A stretch of 38,387 nucleotides of DNA from JBJXHC01 sp046160825 (GCA_046160825.1 JBJXHC010000049.1:1-38387), one strand, 5' to 3'; positions 8,071 through 16,507 are shown, numbered from the stretch's first letter. Notes: a model not told the origin generated them from the sequence alone. Program-made: numbers and translations.

Positions 8071-8946
8071 TTACTTTTTTAGGATTCGATCAATTTCGGA
8101 CATGCCGAGTGTTCGAACTTGGCCATTGTGATCTCGAATAGTTATTGTCTCCATTTTGCCTCCTGATTTCACCTCGGCAATTATGATACCTCTGATGGTA
8201 CTGCCATCCTTGAGGTAAACCATGTCCGGTGATTCTCTCTCAGACTGTTTCTTCTTCAGCAGCTTACTATCATTTTCGGCTTCACGATTTGCTTGTTCCC
8301 TTGTCTTGATGAGTTTGTCATTTGCTAACTGATCTATCGTCTGATCGCAAAATGAATTGATTACGGTGCTAAAGTTGGCAAAAGCATTTCCTCCAGTGAA
8401 AGCGGACGCAACCCACGCCGTATTGCCTGTTGATACGTCCACTAACTCAACATCGAAAGCGGCCCAAGGCTTCGAGAAATTGTACCCCCCTTCAATTGTG
8501 GTTGTGGACTTACCTCTGTATTCAAGCTTATTACCAGTGACAGATGCTTTCCCCTTGGTCGTAGTAGTTGAGCCGGTTGGAGGAATGTATACTTGCTCCA
8601 TTCCGCTCTCGCCAACTGAGATTGAAAGATATGAATCGATGCTATCTTGGATCAGTAACTCCACTTTTCTCTCTGGGGTCAAGTTCCTTGTCGGAGGAAA
8701 AAGTTTGAACCCCTCAATGGCAACAACACCAGCATCCAGCAAGACTTCCACCATCGTTGATTCGAAGTGCAGTCGGCGCTCTAAATCTGAAGTATTGGCA
8801 AGCACTAGGATTCTCTTAAAGGTTGTTTGACGATAGTCCGGATCCGTAAAAGATGTCATCCTTGTAGATGCACACCCACCACAAAAGGTTGTCGACAGCA
8901 ATGAAAGGATTGTTATCATTTGCTTCACGTGGGGCTCCTTCTTCAT
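8071..8946 (-). CDS. Hypothetical lipoprotein
   Basis: About 291 aa from ATG 8946; GTG 8982 and ATG 8979, the latter overlapping the upstream stop as TGATG, are alternatives in the same frame. The N-terminus has lysines, a short hydrophobic stretch (MITILSLLSTTF) and a Cys in CGGCAST that could be a lipidation site, so it is probably outer-membrane or periplasmic. A first domain begins RILVLANTSDLERRL, a pattern I associate loosely with LpoB/CsgG-like periplasmic folds, without certainty. The C-terminal 50 residues (VYLKDGSTIRGIIIAEV and later IDRILKK) look like a small beta module often seen at the end of FCB secreted proteins. Coupled to the HEPN-like gene upstream and, like it, more A+T-rich than its neighbours. 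Function not recognised. Confidence 0.65.
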   Translation of the reverse strand: MKKEPHVKQMITILSLLSTTFCGGCASTRMTSFTDPDYRQTTFKRILVLANTSDLERRLHFESTMVEVLLDAGVVAIEGFKLFPPTRNLTPERKVELLIQDSIDSYLSISVGESGMEQVYIPPTGSTTTTKGKASVTGNKLEYRGKSTTTIEGGYNFSKPWAAFDVELVDVSTGNTAWVASAFTGGNAFANFSTVINSFCDQTIDQLANDKLIKTREQANREAENDSKLLKKKQSERESPDMVYLKDGSTIRGIIIAEVKSGGKMETITIRDHNGQVRTLGMSEIDRILKK

Positions 8947-8978
8947 GGCACTTACGGTAAGTGTAGACCGTTCCGTCA

Positions 8979-9602
8979 TCACTTGAGGGTAATTGGAGTC
9001 TGTTTGCCAACAGAAATACGCAAAGATCTTAGACTTCGCAACAACTCTAAGAACTTGGCTTTATCTATGACGATTGAATCACCCGACTTAAACCACTGTA
9101 GGGTTTTGCATTTCCTGACATCCTCTTTTGCAATCCCATTATTATGAAGGATGGAATTGCGTATGAGACGCATATCACCAAACACATCACATTGGACTTC
9201 ATTTTTATTGACACCACAAATATTTCCTATTCGAACTCTGTATAGTTCGTCCCAATAGTGATATATAGTGATCAACCCCATATTGCCTATGAAATTGAGG
9301 TTATTGCCTCCCTCACTATTGCGAACTTTGAAATCTTTTTGAGTACTACGGTGATGCAAAATTGTCCCCGAATCATTCGGATTTCCTTCACCATATAGTA
9401 TCCAAGCTGAATCAAGATGTCGCATCTGGACATCGGCAGGTTCTTTGCTATCTGATTTTTCAATGAACTCACGTTGGTGCTTTTCGATTTCTTTGACATT
9501 CAGTGAAAACCCCTCCATAGCATCGAAACAAACACCGGCAACAGAACGAATGGTGTTGTCAAATTCAGCAAGAAGGGGCCTTACCTGTTCCTCGTAGTTC
9601 AT
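8979..9602 (-). CDS. Hypothetical protein with HEPN-like RxxxxH motif
   Basis: 207 aa, soluble, mostly helical by residue pattern. Near residues 145-157 it has FGDMRLIRNSILHNNGIA, which holds Arg-x4-His (RNSILH), the signature of HEPN-domain RNases and of related non-catalytic HEPN proteins. The start (MNYEEQVRPLLAEFDNTI) also fits small HEPN proteins. The assignment is motif-based and moderate. The gene is visibly A+T-richer than the flanking glycosyltransferase cluster, which suggests acquisition. Its stop overlaps a possible start of the lipoprotein gene. No nucleotidyltransferase partner is adjacent. Confidence 0.55.
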   Translation of the reverse strand: MNYEEQVRPLLAEFDNTIRSVAGVCFDAMEGFSLNVKEIEKHQREFIEKSDSKEPADVQMRHLDSAWILYGEGNPNDSGTILHHRSTQKDFKVRNSEGGNNLNFIGNMGLITIYHYWDELYRVRIGNICGVNKNEVQCDVFGDMRLIRNSILHNNGIAKEDVRKCKTLQWFKSGDSIVIDKAKFLELLRSLRSLRISVGKQTPITLK

Positions 9603-9721
9603 TGTGCATCTTGCCAGTTAACGTGGTGTTTGTGAACAGTGATTTATACTGGTGGATGTGAAGATTGCTCTAAGCGTTACTTTCTTAATGTCTTGCAAAC
9701 TATCGAATCCCCAAAGAGAAG

Positions 9722-10846
9722 TCAAGCCCTCACCGTCTTGAACACTCGCAACCACTGCCCGGCAATCACTCCCAGGTTGTATATTTTGGAGACTCGCTCA
9801 AATCCCTTTTGCACAAACCCATTCCTCACATTCTCATCCGCCAGCGTAATCAGGTGCGTCCTCAGTCCCTCTTCATCCCCTTCTTTGAATATCAGTCGCG
9901 CATCGCCGATCACGTTGGGAATCTCCCCCGAGTCAGATCCAACGACTGCCACGCCGCAAGCCATTGCTTCTATCAGTATCCGACCGAACTGCTCCTTCCA
10001 GTACTTCGTCGTCCGTGAAGGGAGTACGAGTACGTGCATTGCACGCAATTGCTCTGCAACCCGTGAATGAAGAACAGGACCAGTCCACGTTATGCGACCC
10101 GCGATGCCAAGACTCGAAGCGAGTCGCTGTAACCCGGTTTTCGCGGGCCCATCGCCAACGAGATGCAGTTGGTAGTCGAGCGTGAGTCCTGCAACTGCGT
10201 GGAGGAGTAAGTCAATATTCTTCTCGTAGGAGAGTCGTCCGATGAATCCAACAGTGAAAACTTTCTGGTGGAGTGATGGAGTGGTGGAGTAGTGGGACGG
10301 GTTGAACATTGCTGTATCAACTGGCGGAGGGATGACGGTGATACCTTTGAATCCCTTTCGCTGGAATATCTCTTTTGCTGACTGGTTGTGTGCAATGCAA
10401 TGGTCGGCATAACGAAGCGTTGTCCGCTCGGCGAGCGCATTGAGAAGCGGCAACTTGTACGGAAATTCGCCAGGAGGATAATCAATATTCCGCCACGACA
10501 TGAAGACGAGTTTCATCTGTGGGCTCTTCTGCTTGATGCGCGCCGCCTGCCACGCGAGGAAGCTCTCCGGCTCGGCGTTCACGTAGAGAATGTCCGGCTT
10601 CTCGCTGGCGACAACCGAACCAAGCGATGGATAGAACGCACGGTGCGACTTGCCTGCGAACAGTGCTCGGGCTGGAATGACTTTCAGACGGGACGCCTCA
10701 GTCTCGTACTGCAGCGTCATCCCTCCTTCCGGCCAGGATTCCGGAACGACGAGGACAACCGTGCAAGCATCTGCGCCATTCAGTGCGCGCCAGAGCCCGC
10801 GGTCGGCTGCAAGTACACCGGTTTGATCAACAGCGAGGATTTTCAT
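9722..10846 (-). CDS. Glycosyltransferase family 4 (group 1)
   Basis: 374 aa, GT-B fold. The C-terminal nucleotide-sugar domain starts at VFTVGFIGRLSYEKNIDLLL and contains LHLVGDGPA, ITWTGPV and the family motif EQFGRILIEAMACGVAVVGS (E-x7-E), followed by GEIPNVIGDA. The N-terminal half (acceptor side) has YVNAEPESFLAWQAARIK, a GT4 feature. It probably adds a hexose in assembly of a lipid-linked surface polysaccharide, because it sits at the end of a flippase-GT4-GT2-GT4 set on one strand. Confidence 0.9.
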   Translation of the reverse strand: MKILAVDQTGVLAADRGLWRALNGADACTVVLVVPESWPEGGMTLQYETEASRLKVIPARALFAGKSHRAFYPSLGSVVASEKPDILYVNAEPESFLAWQAARIKQKSPQMKLVFMSWRNIDYPPGEFPYKLPLLNALAERTTLRYADHCIAHNQSAKEIFQRKGFKGITVIPPPVDTAMFNPSHYSTTPSLHQKVFTVGFIGRLSYEKNIDLLLHAVAGLTLDYQLHLVGDGPAKTGLQRLASSLGIAGRITWTGPVLHSRVAEQLRAMHVLVLPSRTTKYWKEQFGRILIEAMACGVAVVGSDSGEIPNVIGDARLIFKEGDEEGLRTHLITLADENVRNGFVQKGFERVSKIYNLGVIAGQWLRVFKTVRA

Positions 10847-10871
10847 GCGTGCCTCACTTGGAGTGCAAGCT

Positions 10872-10899
10872 GGAATCTATAATCCGCAATCCACAATCC
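10872..10899. repeat. Heptamer repeat, 4 units of the GGATTNN family
   Basis: On the plus strand the units are GGAATCT, ATAATCC, GCAATCC and ACAATCC, an exact 7-nt period; on the minus strand they read GGATTNN. They lie in the 73-nt gap between the GT2 and GT4 genes. Same family as the arrays at 11017, 11851 and 33294. Confidence 0.8.
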
Positions 10900-10919
10900 A
10901 ACGAATGCGACCAGAGCTC

Positions 10920-11846
10920 TCACGCATACCTCTCGCCAAACCGGCCGCAAAGAAAATCAGTCACGCCGTCGAAGATTGCTCTGCACCGTCGGAACTCACC
11001 CATCACCATGAAGTATCCAATCCGGAATCCGAAATCCACAATCCCAAATCCCACGAGTGCAACAATGAACTTCATCCCCTTATAGTGTTTGCTGAAGAGC
11101 ATCAGTTTGTTCCGCGTGACGTAGTAATCCCGATACCACTTGCCCTTGTTCTTCTTCGTGTCGCCCGATTGTTCATGCCATGCAATTGCGCCGGGAACAT
11201 GAACGATGCGAAACGCCGCCTCCCTCGCCCGAAACGAATAGTCTGCATCTTCACTGTAAACGAAGAATGTTTCATCCAGTAAGCCGATCTGTTCGACAAC
11301 CTCACGTTTGATGAGCTGACAGCAGCCGGTGCCAAACTCGATCTCCAGAGATTCACGCGTTACGGTACCGGCTTCGGCACCCATGTTCCTGTGAACCGGG
11401 TCGCCGAAGGTGTTCGTTACTCCTCCATCGTACCAAATAATCTTTTCGTTGTTGCCGTCGAGTATCCTTGGCGTTACAATGCCGGCTTGCGGAGAACTTT
11501 GCAGAGTCTGCCAGAGTTGCGAGAGCGTGTCAGGCGCAACACGGGCATCGTCGTCAATAAAAAGCATTGCGTCAAACCCTTGTTCCATCGACCAACGTAG
11601 TCCCTCGTTGCGCGCTTTGGCAAGACCGATGTTCTTTCCGAGTCGAATAAGTGAAATAGATGCGAACGTAACGGCAAGTAATTCATTCGAGCCATCCGTT
11701 GAACCATTGTCAACCACAACAACATTAACCTGCGCACCGGTCGATGCGAGCAGCGATTGAACGCACCGGTGAATCCGTTCGCCGCCGTTCCAGTTAAGAA
11801 CGATGGCGCAAATGCGAGGAGATGCGCGTGTGGATTCAGTGTTCAA
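10920..11846 (-). CDS. Glycosyltransferase family 2 (rhamnosyltransferase-like)
   Basis: 308 aa, GT-A fold. ICAIVLNWNGGERIHRCVQS opens the domain, followed by VNVVVVDNGSTDGS, NIGLAKARNEGL and the metal-binding DxD-like AMLFIDDDARVAPD. Later EFGTGCCQLIKREVV and ETFFVYSEDADYSFRAR are typical of the rhamnosyltransferase-like GT2 subgroup. A membrane-associated C-terminus includes GFGIVDFGFRIGYF, encoded by a heptamer repeat. The start is a TTG at 11846; no ATG is available in frame and no ribosome-binding site is visible, because the region upstream is itself repeat. Second-last gene of the polysaccharide cluster. Confidence 0.88.
   Translation of the reverse strand: MNTESTRASPRICAIVLNWNGGERIHRCVQSLLASTGAQVNVVVVDNGSTDGSNELLAVTFASISLIRLGKNIGLAKARNEGLRWSMEQGFDAMLFIDDDARVAPDTLSQLWQTLQSSPQAGIVTPRILDGNNEKIIWYDGGVTNTFGDPVHRNMGAEAGTVTRESLEIEFGTGCCQLIKREVVEQIGLLDETFFVYSEDADYSFRAREAAFRIVHVPGAIAWHEQSGDTKKNKGKWYRDYYVTRNKLMLFSKHYKGMKFIVALVGFGIVDFGFRIGYFMVMGEFRRCRAIFDGVTDFLCGRFGERYA
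11017..11051. repeat. Heptamer repeat inside the GT2 gene, 5 units
   Basis: Plus-strand units are CCAATCC, GGAATCC, GAAATCC, ACAATCC and CAAATCC with no gaps. In the GT2 reading frame three heptamers make 21 nt, so the array encodes a seven-residue peptide repeat, GFGIVDF then GFRIGYF, near residues 265-278. Confidence 0.85.
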
Positions 11847-11850
11847 GAGT

Positions 11851-11884
11851 TGGGTTCTAGATCTGGGATGTGAGATTTGGGATT
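11851..11884. repeat. Heptamer repeat, about 5 units (TGGGATN type)
   Basis: Plus-strand units are TGGGTTC, TAGATC (one base short), TGGGATG, TGAGATT and TGGGATT. They sit just upstream of the TTG start of the GT2 gene, where a ribosome-binding site would be expected. Confidence 0.65.
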
Positions 11885-11917
11885 CAAGTTTTTCTCTTTT
11901 TTTGCTAATGGTTGACC

Positions 11918-11952
11918 GCTTTATCCATTTTTACTTTTGCCTTTTTACTTTT
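11918..11952. repeat. Second heptamer type (AAAAGNN on the minus strand)
   Basis: Plus-strand units are GCTTTAT (weak), CCATTTT, TACTTTT, GCCTTTT and TACTTTT with a strict 7-nt period. On the minus strand the core reads AAAAGTA, AAAAGGC, AAAAGTA. The array includes the last codons and stop of the upstream GT4 gene (stop at 11945-11947). Confidence 0.7.
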
Positions 11953-13081
11953 GAATTGTTCTATACACGTCCATCATCTTCTCCGCAACACTCTCCCATG
12001 TAAACCGCTTCGATTCTTCCATCCCACGGTCAGCAATTGTCTTGCGCAGGGTTTCATCGTTATTCAGTCGGCGTATTTTCTCGCACAGTTCATCAACCGA
12101 TTCCGGGTCACTCAGCAGGAGCAGTTGTTTCTCATCCTCCATACCTTCCACCGATCCACAGTGTCTTGAAGTGATCACGGGAAGTCCGGCCGCCATTGCT
12201 TCGATGACCACCATACCGAACGGCTCGTAGAGCGTCGGGAAGACAAACGCATCGGCGGCAAAGAATAGCTGCTCTGGCGGGTTTATGGTCCCAACGTACT
12301 TCACCTGGGCGGTGACATTGAGTTGTCGCGCCAATGCTTGATAGGGCGCCGGATCGGCCTTGCCTGCGACGAGCAATGTGAGCGATGGATCATTCAACCG
12401 TCCGAGAGACTCTATGATGACACGAAGTCCCTTTCTGTCGAATTCATTTCCAACAAACAACAGAACGAAACGATTGTCGGGCAAGCCGAGTGTCTTGCGC
12501 ATCTTCTGTTGTGTGTCATCCTGATGAGCAAGCGCATAGCGCTGCACATGAATGCCGTTCGGAATGACAACGATCTTTTCCGCCGGCACGTTGTAGAACT
12601 CACGTAACTGATTGCGCACGAGATGTGAGACTGCAACGATGCGCTGTGTCTCAGAGGACGTGAGGAGATGTTTTTCATCTTGAAGCACAACATGATCGAA
12701 AAGACCCCAATTGCGTTCTTCGAAGAGACGATGGCGATGACGCAACTCTGCGCGGATACGCATTCCCGCCAGATGGCAACTCTGCGCAGATACCACATTG
12801 GCGTGGCGACCAACACCGAACGAATGGACGATATCGCACGAGAGTTTTTGCAGAACTGTGGTGCCTGAGTGACGAAGGATGAGCTTGTTGAGAGCGGCAG
12901 AAAGCGGCAACCCCGGAACAGAATGTTGTCGCACTCCTTGCAGGGTGATATTGTTATGCTGTGCGATGGTGTGAACTTCATGACCTACCTTCGCGTATTC
13001 CGAGGCGAGCGCGGCTGCGATTCTACCGAGTCCGGAATTGTCGTTGATGGCGTCGGTGATGAGTGCGATGCGCATTGTCAT
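11945..13081 (-). CDS. Glycosyltransferase family 4
   Basis: 378 aa, GT-B. MRIALITDAINDNSGLGRIA opens the acceptor domain with the usual glycine-rich loop. IVAVSHLVRNQLREFYNVP and KIVVIPNGIHVQRY are GT4 hallmarks, and the donor domain has FVLLFVGNEFDRKGLRVII, ADAFVFPTLYEPFGMVVIEA (E-x7-E) and GLPVITSRHCG. Start ATG 13081 overlaps the flippase stop by 4 nt (ATGA); ATG 13075 is also possible. The sequence resembles WaaG/PimB-type enzymes of lipopolysaccharide or surface glycan synthesis; the exact sugar is unknown. Confidence 0.9.
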   Translation of the reverse strand: MTMRIALITDAINDNSGLGRIAAALASEYAKVGHEVHTIAQHNNITLQGVRQHSVPGLPLSAALNKLILRHSGTTVLQKLSCDIVHSFGVGRHANVVSAQSCHLAGMRIRAELRHRHRLFEERNWGLFDHVVLQDEKHLLTSSETQRIVAVSHLVRNQLREFYNVPAEKIVVIPNGIHVQRYALAHQDDTQQKMRKTLGLPDNRFVLLFVGNEFDRKGLRVIIESLGRLNDPSLTLLVAGKADPAPYQALARQLNVTAQVKYVGTINPPEQLFFAADAFVFPTLYEPFGMVVIEAMAAGLPVITSRHCGSVEGMEDEKQLLLLSDPESVDELCEKIRRLNNDETLRKTIADRGMEESKRFTWESVAEKMMDVYRTIQK

Positions 13082-14580
13082 TTACTCATTCGTACGAAAA
13101 GTGCAAGTGGACGGCGAAGTCTGGCATCAATACGCGAAAGCCAATCAAGATCCTCTGCATACAATGGTTTGAGGAGGATCAATCCTCCGGTAACGAGCAG
13201 AGCACAGGCTGCTATTCGCACCGCAAGAGTGAGAATGTCCCACGGCAGGTCAATGACGCTGACACAGAACGACGCTACACAACCGACGAGCGTGAGTTTC
13301 ATCCAATAACTTACCTGAAGTCCGGTCTGCGAAATCCGGAAGACCGACCGTGCGCCGAGGAAATTCACGATGAGGTTCGCAACACCGCTCGCCACCACCA
13401 CTCCCACCGCCCCAAATCTCGGGATGAGAAGAACATTTCCCACAAGATTCATTGAGGCACCGACCAATCCAATCACCACCACAATCCATACCTGTCCATT
13501 GGAAAGCAGGTACTCGGCATTTTCGGGACCCGCAAACAGTCGTGAGAGAATGCGGAAGAGCATCATTCCCTGCACCAATAACATTGCGCCAGCGTACCGG
13601 TGAGAATACACGACATTCAAGACGGAGTCTGCATTGAACAAGAGAAACGCAAAGAGCGGAATTGTCAACAATGACATGATGCGGACGAGGAATGAATAGA
13701 ATCGATCAAAAGTCTCGGATGATTCAACTGCCAGTCTTGCAAACGTTGCAAAGGCGACTCCCCCCAACCCGACGGTCATTGCCATGAGTGCAAGTTGCGA
13801 TAACGAATAGGCAACATCATAGAGCGATGCAGCCGAGGCGTCGTCCGTTAGTGCGGCAAGCATCAGCAGATCACCCTGGCGACCGAGGAAGTAATCAACA
13901 ATCGTGTTGATCCAAAACGCTCCACCGAACGCGATAAGCGGAGCGACGGACACTTTGGACGAGGAACCGAGCAACTCTCTTCGCAACAAAACGAGATACC
14001 ATAGCATCTGGATGATTGATGTCACTGCAAGGAACAGCAACACCGTGGGTATAGTTAGTCCATTTCCGGCCAGTACCAGTACACCGGTAAATTCAATGCC
14101 TCTCGTCAATGCCGTAACCGCAGCCGTGGTCGTGGTTTTCAGTTGGGCAGTCAACACCATTGCAAGGAGGGCTGCAAATGATCTGGCAACACTCAGAATC
14201 GCAAGCGGCCAGAAGTAGGCGGAGATGTATCCGGAAAAAGAGAACGGCAGAAGGCTTATCGCAACATACAAAATCCCCACTGCAGCTATCGCAAGCACTC
14301 CGCGAATGCTGAGCACGACCCGAAGGATGCGACGGAGCTGGTTGTCTGCTTGTGTGGCGGGAAGTTGAGGAATGTGTTTGTTCAGTGCAGCTTCAAGTCC
14401 GAACGAAGAGAGAACCAGCAGAAGGTGTGAGACACTCAGCAGACTGACGAAGATTCCGTTTTCCGCGACGCTGAGTCCGCGGGCAAGCGCAATGGAGGTA
14501 GCATACATGAATACAAATTCAAGCGTGCGACCCGCGTGATTCCATATTGCGCTCTTGAAAATTGTTCTTGCTCTGGACAT
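13078..14580 (-). CDS. Polysaccharide flippase (oligosaccharide/Wzx-like, MOP superfamily)
   Basis: 500 aa with about 12-14 hydrophobic segments. SRARTIFKSAIWNHAGRTLEF leads into the first helix, and later segments such as RQGDLLMLAALTDDASAASL and YRYAGA-type loops (here HRYAGAMLLVQGMMLF) are characteristic of Wzx/RfbX proteins, which move undecaprenyl-linked repeat units across the inner membrane. The frame stays open upstream to 14967, but that extension is the antisense of tRNA-Ser, so ATG 14580 is taken as the start. First gene of the flippase-GT4-GT2-GT4 operon. Confidence 0.88.
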   Translation of the reverse strand: MSRARTIFKSAIWNHAGRTLEFVFMYATSIALARGLSVAENGIFVSLLSVSHLLLVLSSFGLEAALNKHIPQLPATQADNQLRRILRVVLSIRGVLAIAAVGILYVAISLLPFSFSGYISAYFWPLAILSVARSFAALLAMVLTAQLKTTTTAAVTALTRGIEFTGVLVLAGNGLTIPTVLLFLAVTSIIQMLWYLVLLRRELLGSSSKVSVAPLIAFGGAFWINTIVDYFLGRQGDLLMLAALTDDASAASLYDVAYSLSQLALMAMTVGLGGVAFATFARLAVESSETFDRFYSFLVRIMSLLTIPLFAFLLFNADSVLNVVYSHRYAGAMLLVQGMMLFRILSRLFAGPENAEYLLSNGQVWIVVVIGLVGASMNLVGNVLLIPRFGAVGVVVASGVANLIVNFLGARSVFRISQTGLQVSYWMKLTLVGCVASFCVSVIDLPWDILTLAVRIAACALLVTGGLILLKPLYAEDLDWLSRIDARLRRPLALFVRMSK

Positions 14581-14641
14581 TCGTTGTATCGAAGATGATG
14601 AGGACGGCAGACAATATAGAATCATGAGAGGGAATAGCAAA

Positions 14642-14670
14642 TTGCATTCTCCGGCCATTTTTTGTATCTT
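14642..14670 (+). promoter_or_regulatory. Sigma70-type promoter of tRNA-Ser
   Basis: TTGCAT (14642-14647), a 17-nt spacer and TATCTT (14665-14670), ending 17 nt before the mature tRNA 5' end. Confidence 0.6.
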
Positions 14671-14687
14671 TTCCCTCGAATTTGCAC

Positions 14688-14774
14688 GGAGAGGTGCAAG
14701 AGCGGTTGAATTGGCTACCCTGGAAAGGTAGTATACCGGCAACGGTATCGTGGGTTCGAATCCCACCCTCTCCG
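14688..14774 (+). tRNA. tRNA-Ser (anticodon GGA)
   Basis: 87 nt, class II with a long variable arm. Acceptor GGAGAGG (14688-14694) pairs exactly with CCTCTCC (14767-14773), with G as discriminator. The anticodon stem is CTACC/GGTAG with loop CTGGAAA, so the anticodon is GGA, reading UCC and UCU. The T arm is GTGGG-TTCGAAT-CCCAC. The 3' CCA is not encoded. Confidence 0.95.
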
Positions 14775-14807
14775 CAAGACTACGTTCCGTAAACACTTGT
14801 TGATAAA

Positions 14808-14849
14808 ACAACTTGCCGACGGAACTTCGTCTTGCAGGCAACAAGTTGT
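14808..14849. other. Inverted repeat after tRNA-Ser
   Basis: ACAACTTG (14808-14815) and CAAGTTGT (14842-14849) are complementary, and an inner GACG/CGTC pair is possible. A T-run follows only after the CGATTTG units. It may act as a weak terminator or processing structure; its function is unproven. Confidence 0.35.
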
Positions 14850-14870
14850 CGATTTGCGATTTGAGTTTTT
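14850..14870. repeat. Short heptamer array, CGATTTG x2 plus AGTTTTT
   Basis: Two exact CGATTTG units followed by AGTTTTT, directly upstream of the GIY-YIG start at 14872. The 7-nt period and GATT core match the larger arrays, but three units alone would be weak evidence. Confidence 0.5.
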
Positions 14871-14871
14871 T

Positions 14872-15142
14872 ATGCCAGCTTGGTTCGTTTACATTCTCAG
14901 GAGCAAGATCCGAGACTTTGTCTATGTCGGTTCGACGAATGACCTGAGACGCCGGTTGGCAGAACACAACGATGGGAGTTGTTCAATCAACTAAAGCCTA
15001 CAGACCACTTGAAATTGCAGCGTACATCGCTGTTGCAAACGAAACACAAGCTCGCAATCTTGAGAAATATTTCAAAACAGGATCAGGAAAGGCAGTCGTA
15101 AAGCAGAGAATCCTGACTGACCAAGCTGTTTCCCAAGCGTAG
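14872..15142 (+). pseudogene. GIY-YIG nuclease gene with a +1 frameshift
   Basis: From ATG 14872 the frame reads MPAWFVYILRSKIRDFVYVG then STNDLRRRLAEHNDGS, the standard GIY-YIG start (VYIL and VYVG, with the catalytic-type Arg in the following helix). It then hits a stop near 14994. Removing one T near 14979-14984 (GGGAGTTGTTC) restores VQSTKAYRPLEIAAYIAVAN, ETQARNLEKYFKTGSGKAV and a stop at 15140-15142. The restored protein is 89 aa, the usual length of the small stand-alone (UPF0213-type) family. Either a genuine decayed gene or a one-base sequencing error. Confidence 0.85.
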
Positions 15143-15223
15143 TCAGTCACACCATGCCAGCCTTGGTTCTCGGAACTTTGTTGTCCTCACCCATTTTGAG
15201 CCACACTGTACAAGGCTAATACA

Positions 15224-16507
15224 ATGGGATACATCCTCAAGACATTCATTCTTCTCGCATTGACGCTTGTCTCGCTGCACGCGCAACAGAAAGTGCTTGT
15301 GATTACACTCGACGCGAGCATTAATCCGGCGACCGCGGACTATATTCGGCAGAGCATCATTGAGGCTCGAAAAGCAGAGGTAGAGTGCCTCGTTATCAAG
15401 CTTAACACGCCAGGTGGACTCCTCAAGTCAACGCGGGAAATTGTCAGCGATCTTCTTACCGCGGAATTGCCGGTCATCGTGTACGTGTCACCGTCGGGAG
15501 CCCAATCAGCTTCGGCGGGCGCATTTATCACACTGGCAGCACACATTGCAGCGATGGCACCGGGAACGAATATCGGTGCAGCGCATCCGGTAGGCATGCA
15601 AGGATCAGAACCGGATTCGATAATGAACGAGAAAGTCACGAATGATGCCGCCGCTTTTATCAGAACCATCTCCGAGAAACGCAATCGTAACGTCCGGTGG
15701 GCCGAGGATGCTGTGCGCAAAAGTATCTCCATCACTGAAACTGAGGCCTTGCGGGATAGTGTGATTGATTTAGTCGCCCAGAGTGTTCGCTCCCTTCTTG
15801 ATTCTGTTGATGGAAAGACCATCGAACTGAATGGCACGACCAAGACCCTCCGGACAAAGGATGCGGAAATCATCGAGAAGGAAATGGATTGGAAGCATAA
15901 ACTTCTCGATACGCTGAGTGATCCGAACATAGCGTATATCTTCTTCATGCTCGGCTTGTACGGACTCTTCTTCGAGCTCTACAACCCCGGAGCTGTTCTC
16001 CCCGGCGTGATCGGAGCGATCTCGATCATCCTGGCGTTCTATTCTCTGCACACCCTCCCGGTGAATTATGCCGGACTGGCACTCATTGTCGTTGGTATCG
16101 TTCTGTTCATTTTGGAGATCAAAGTGACAAGCTATGGCATTCTTTCAATCGGAGGTGTTGTTTCACTTTTCCTCGGTTCAGTCATGCTCATCGATACGGA
16201 TTCCCCTTTGGAAATCGTTGCAATATCATGGAGTGTTATCGTTCCCGTGATTGTTTGCACAGCATTATTTTTCCTCTTTGCCATCGGTATGGCAATCCGT
16301 GCGCAGAAGAGGAAACCGGTCACCGGTGCAGAAGGAATTGTGGGCGAAACAGGCGAGGCACTCGGTGATCTCAATCCCGAAGGGCAGGTCCGCGTCCACG
16401 GAGAGATCTGGAATGCTGTAAGCGTGGAAGGAAAAATCAAAAGGGGTTCCCGCGTCACCGTTGAACGCATCAACAACCTCCTCCTTACAGTAAGGAAGAG
16501 CGACTAG
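15224..16507 (+). CDS. NfeD-family membrane serine protease
   Basis: 427 aa. A signal peptide (about 1-21) precedes a ClpP-like protease domain: IKLNTPGGLLKSTREIVSDL, then SPSGAQSASAGAFI with the candidate catalytic Ser97, GTNIGAAHPVG, and NEKVTND with candidate Lys137, matching the Ser-Lys dyad of archaeal 1510-N. DPNIAYIFFMLGLYGLFFEL begins four to five membrane helices, and the last 70 residues form an OB-like soluble NfeD domain (GEALGDLNPEGQVRVHGE). The family cleaves membrane-associated partners, often slipin, whose gene follows 25 nt later. Confidence 0.93.
   Translation: MGYILKTFILLALTLVSLHAQQKVLVITLDASINPATADYIRQSIIEARKAEVECLVIKLNTPGGLLKSTREIVSDLLTAELPVIVYVSPSGAQSASAGAFITLAAHIAAMAPGTNIGAAHPVGMQGSEPDSIMNEKVTNDAAAFIRTISEKRNRNVRWAEDAVRKSISITETEALRDSVIDLVAQSVRSLLDSVDGKTIELNGTTKTLRTKDAEIIEKEMDWKHKLLDTLSDPNIAYIFFMLGLYGLFFELYNPGAVLPGVIGAISIILAFYSLHTLPVNYAGLALIVVGIVLFILEIKVTSYGILSIGGVVSLFLGSVMLIDTDSPLEIVAISWSVIVPVIVCTALFFLFAIGMAIRAQKRKPVTGAEGIVGETGEALGDLNPEGQVRVHGEIWNAVSVEGKIKRGSRVTVERINNLLLTVRKSD

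Noticed and set aside
10872..11051. CRISPR array as an explanation for the repeats
   Set aside because: Units are 7 nt without spacers and degenerate, and no cas genes are present.
14581..14967. N-terminal extension of the flippase frame (contains RVGFEPTIPLPVYYLSRV)
   Set aside because: The residues are the antisense translation of tRNA-Ser, a known annotation artefact. The flippase begins at 14580.
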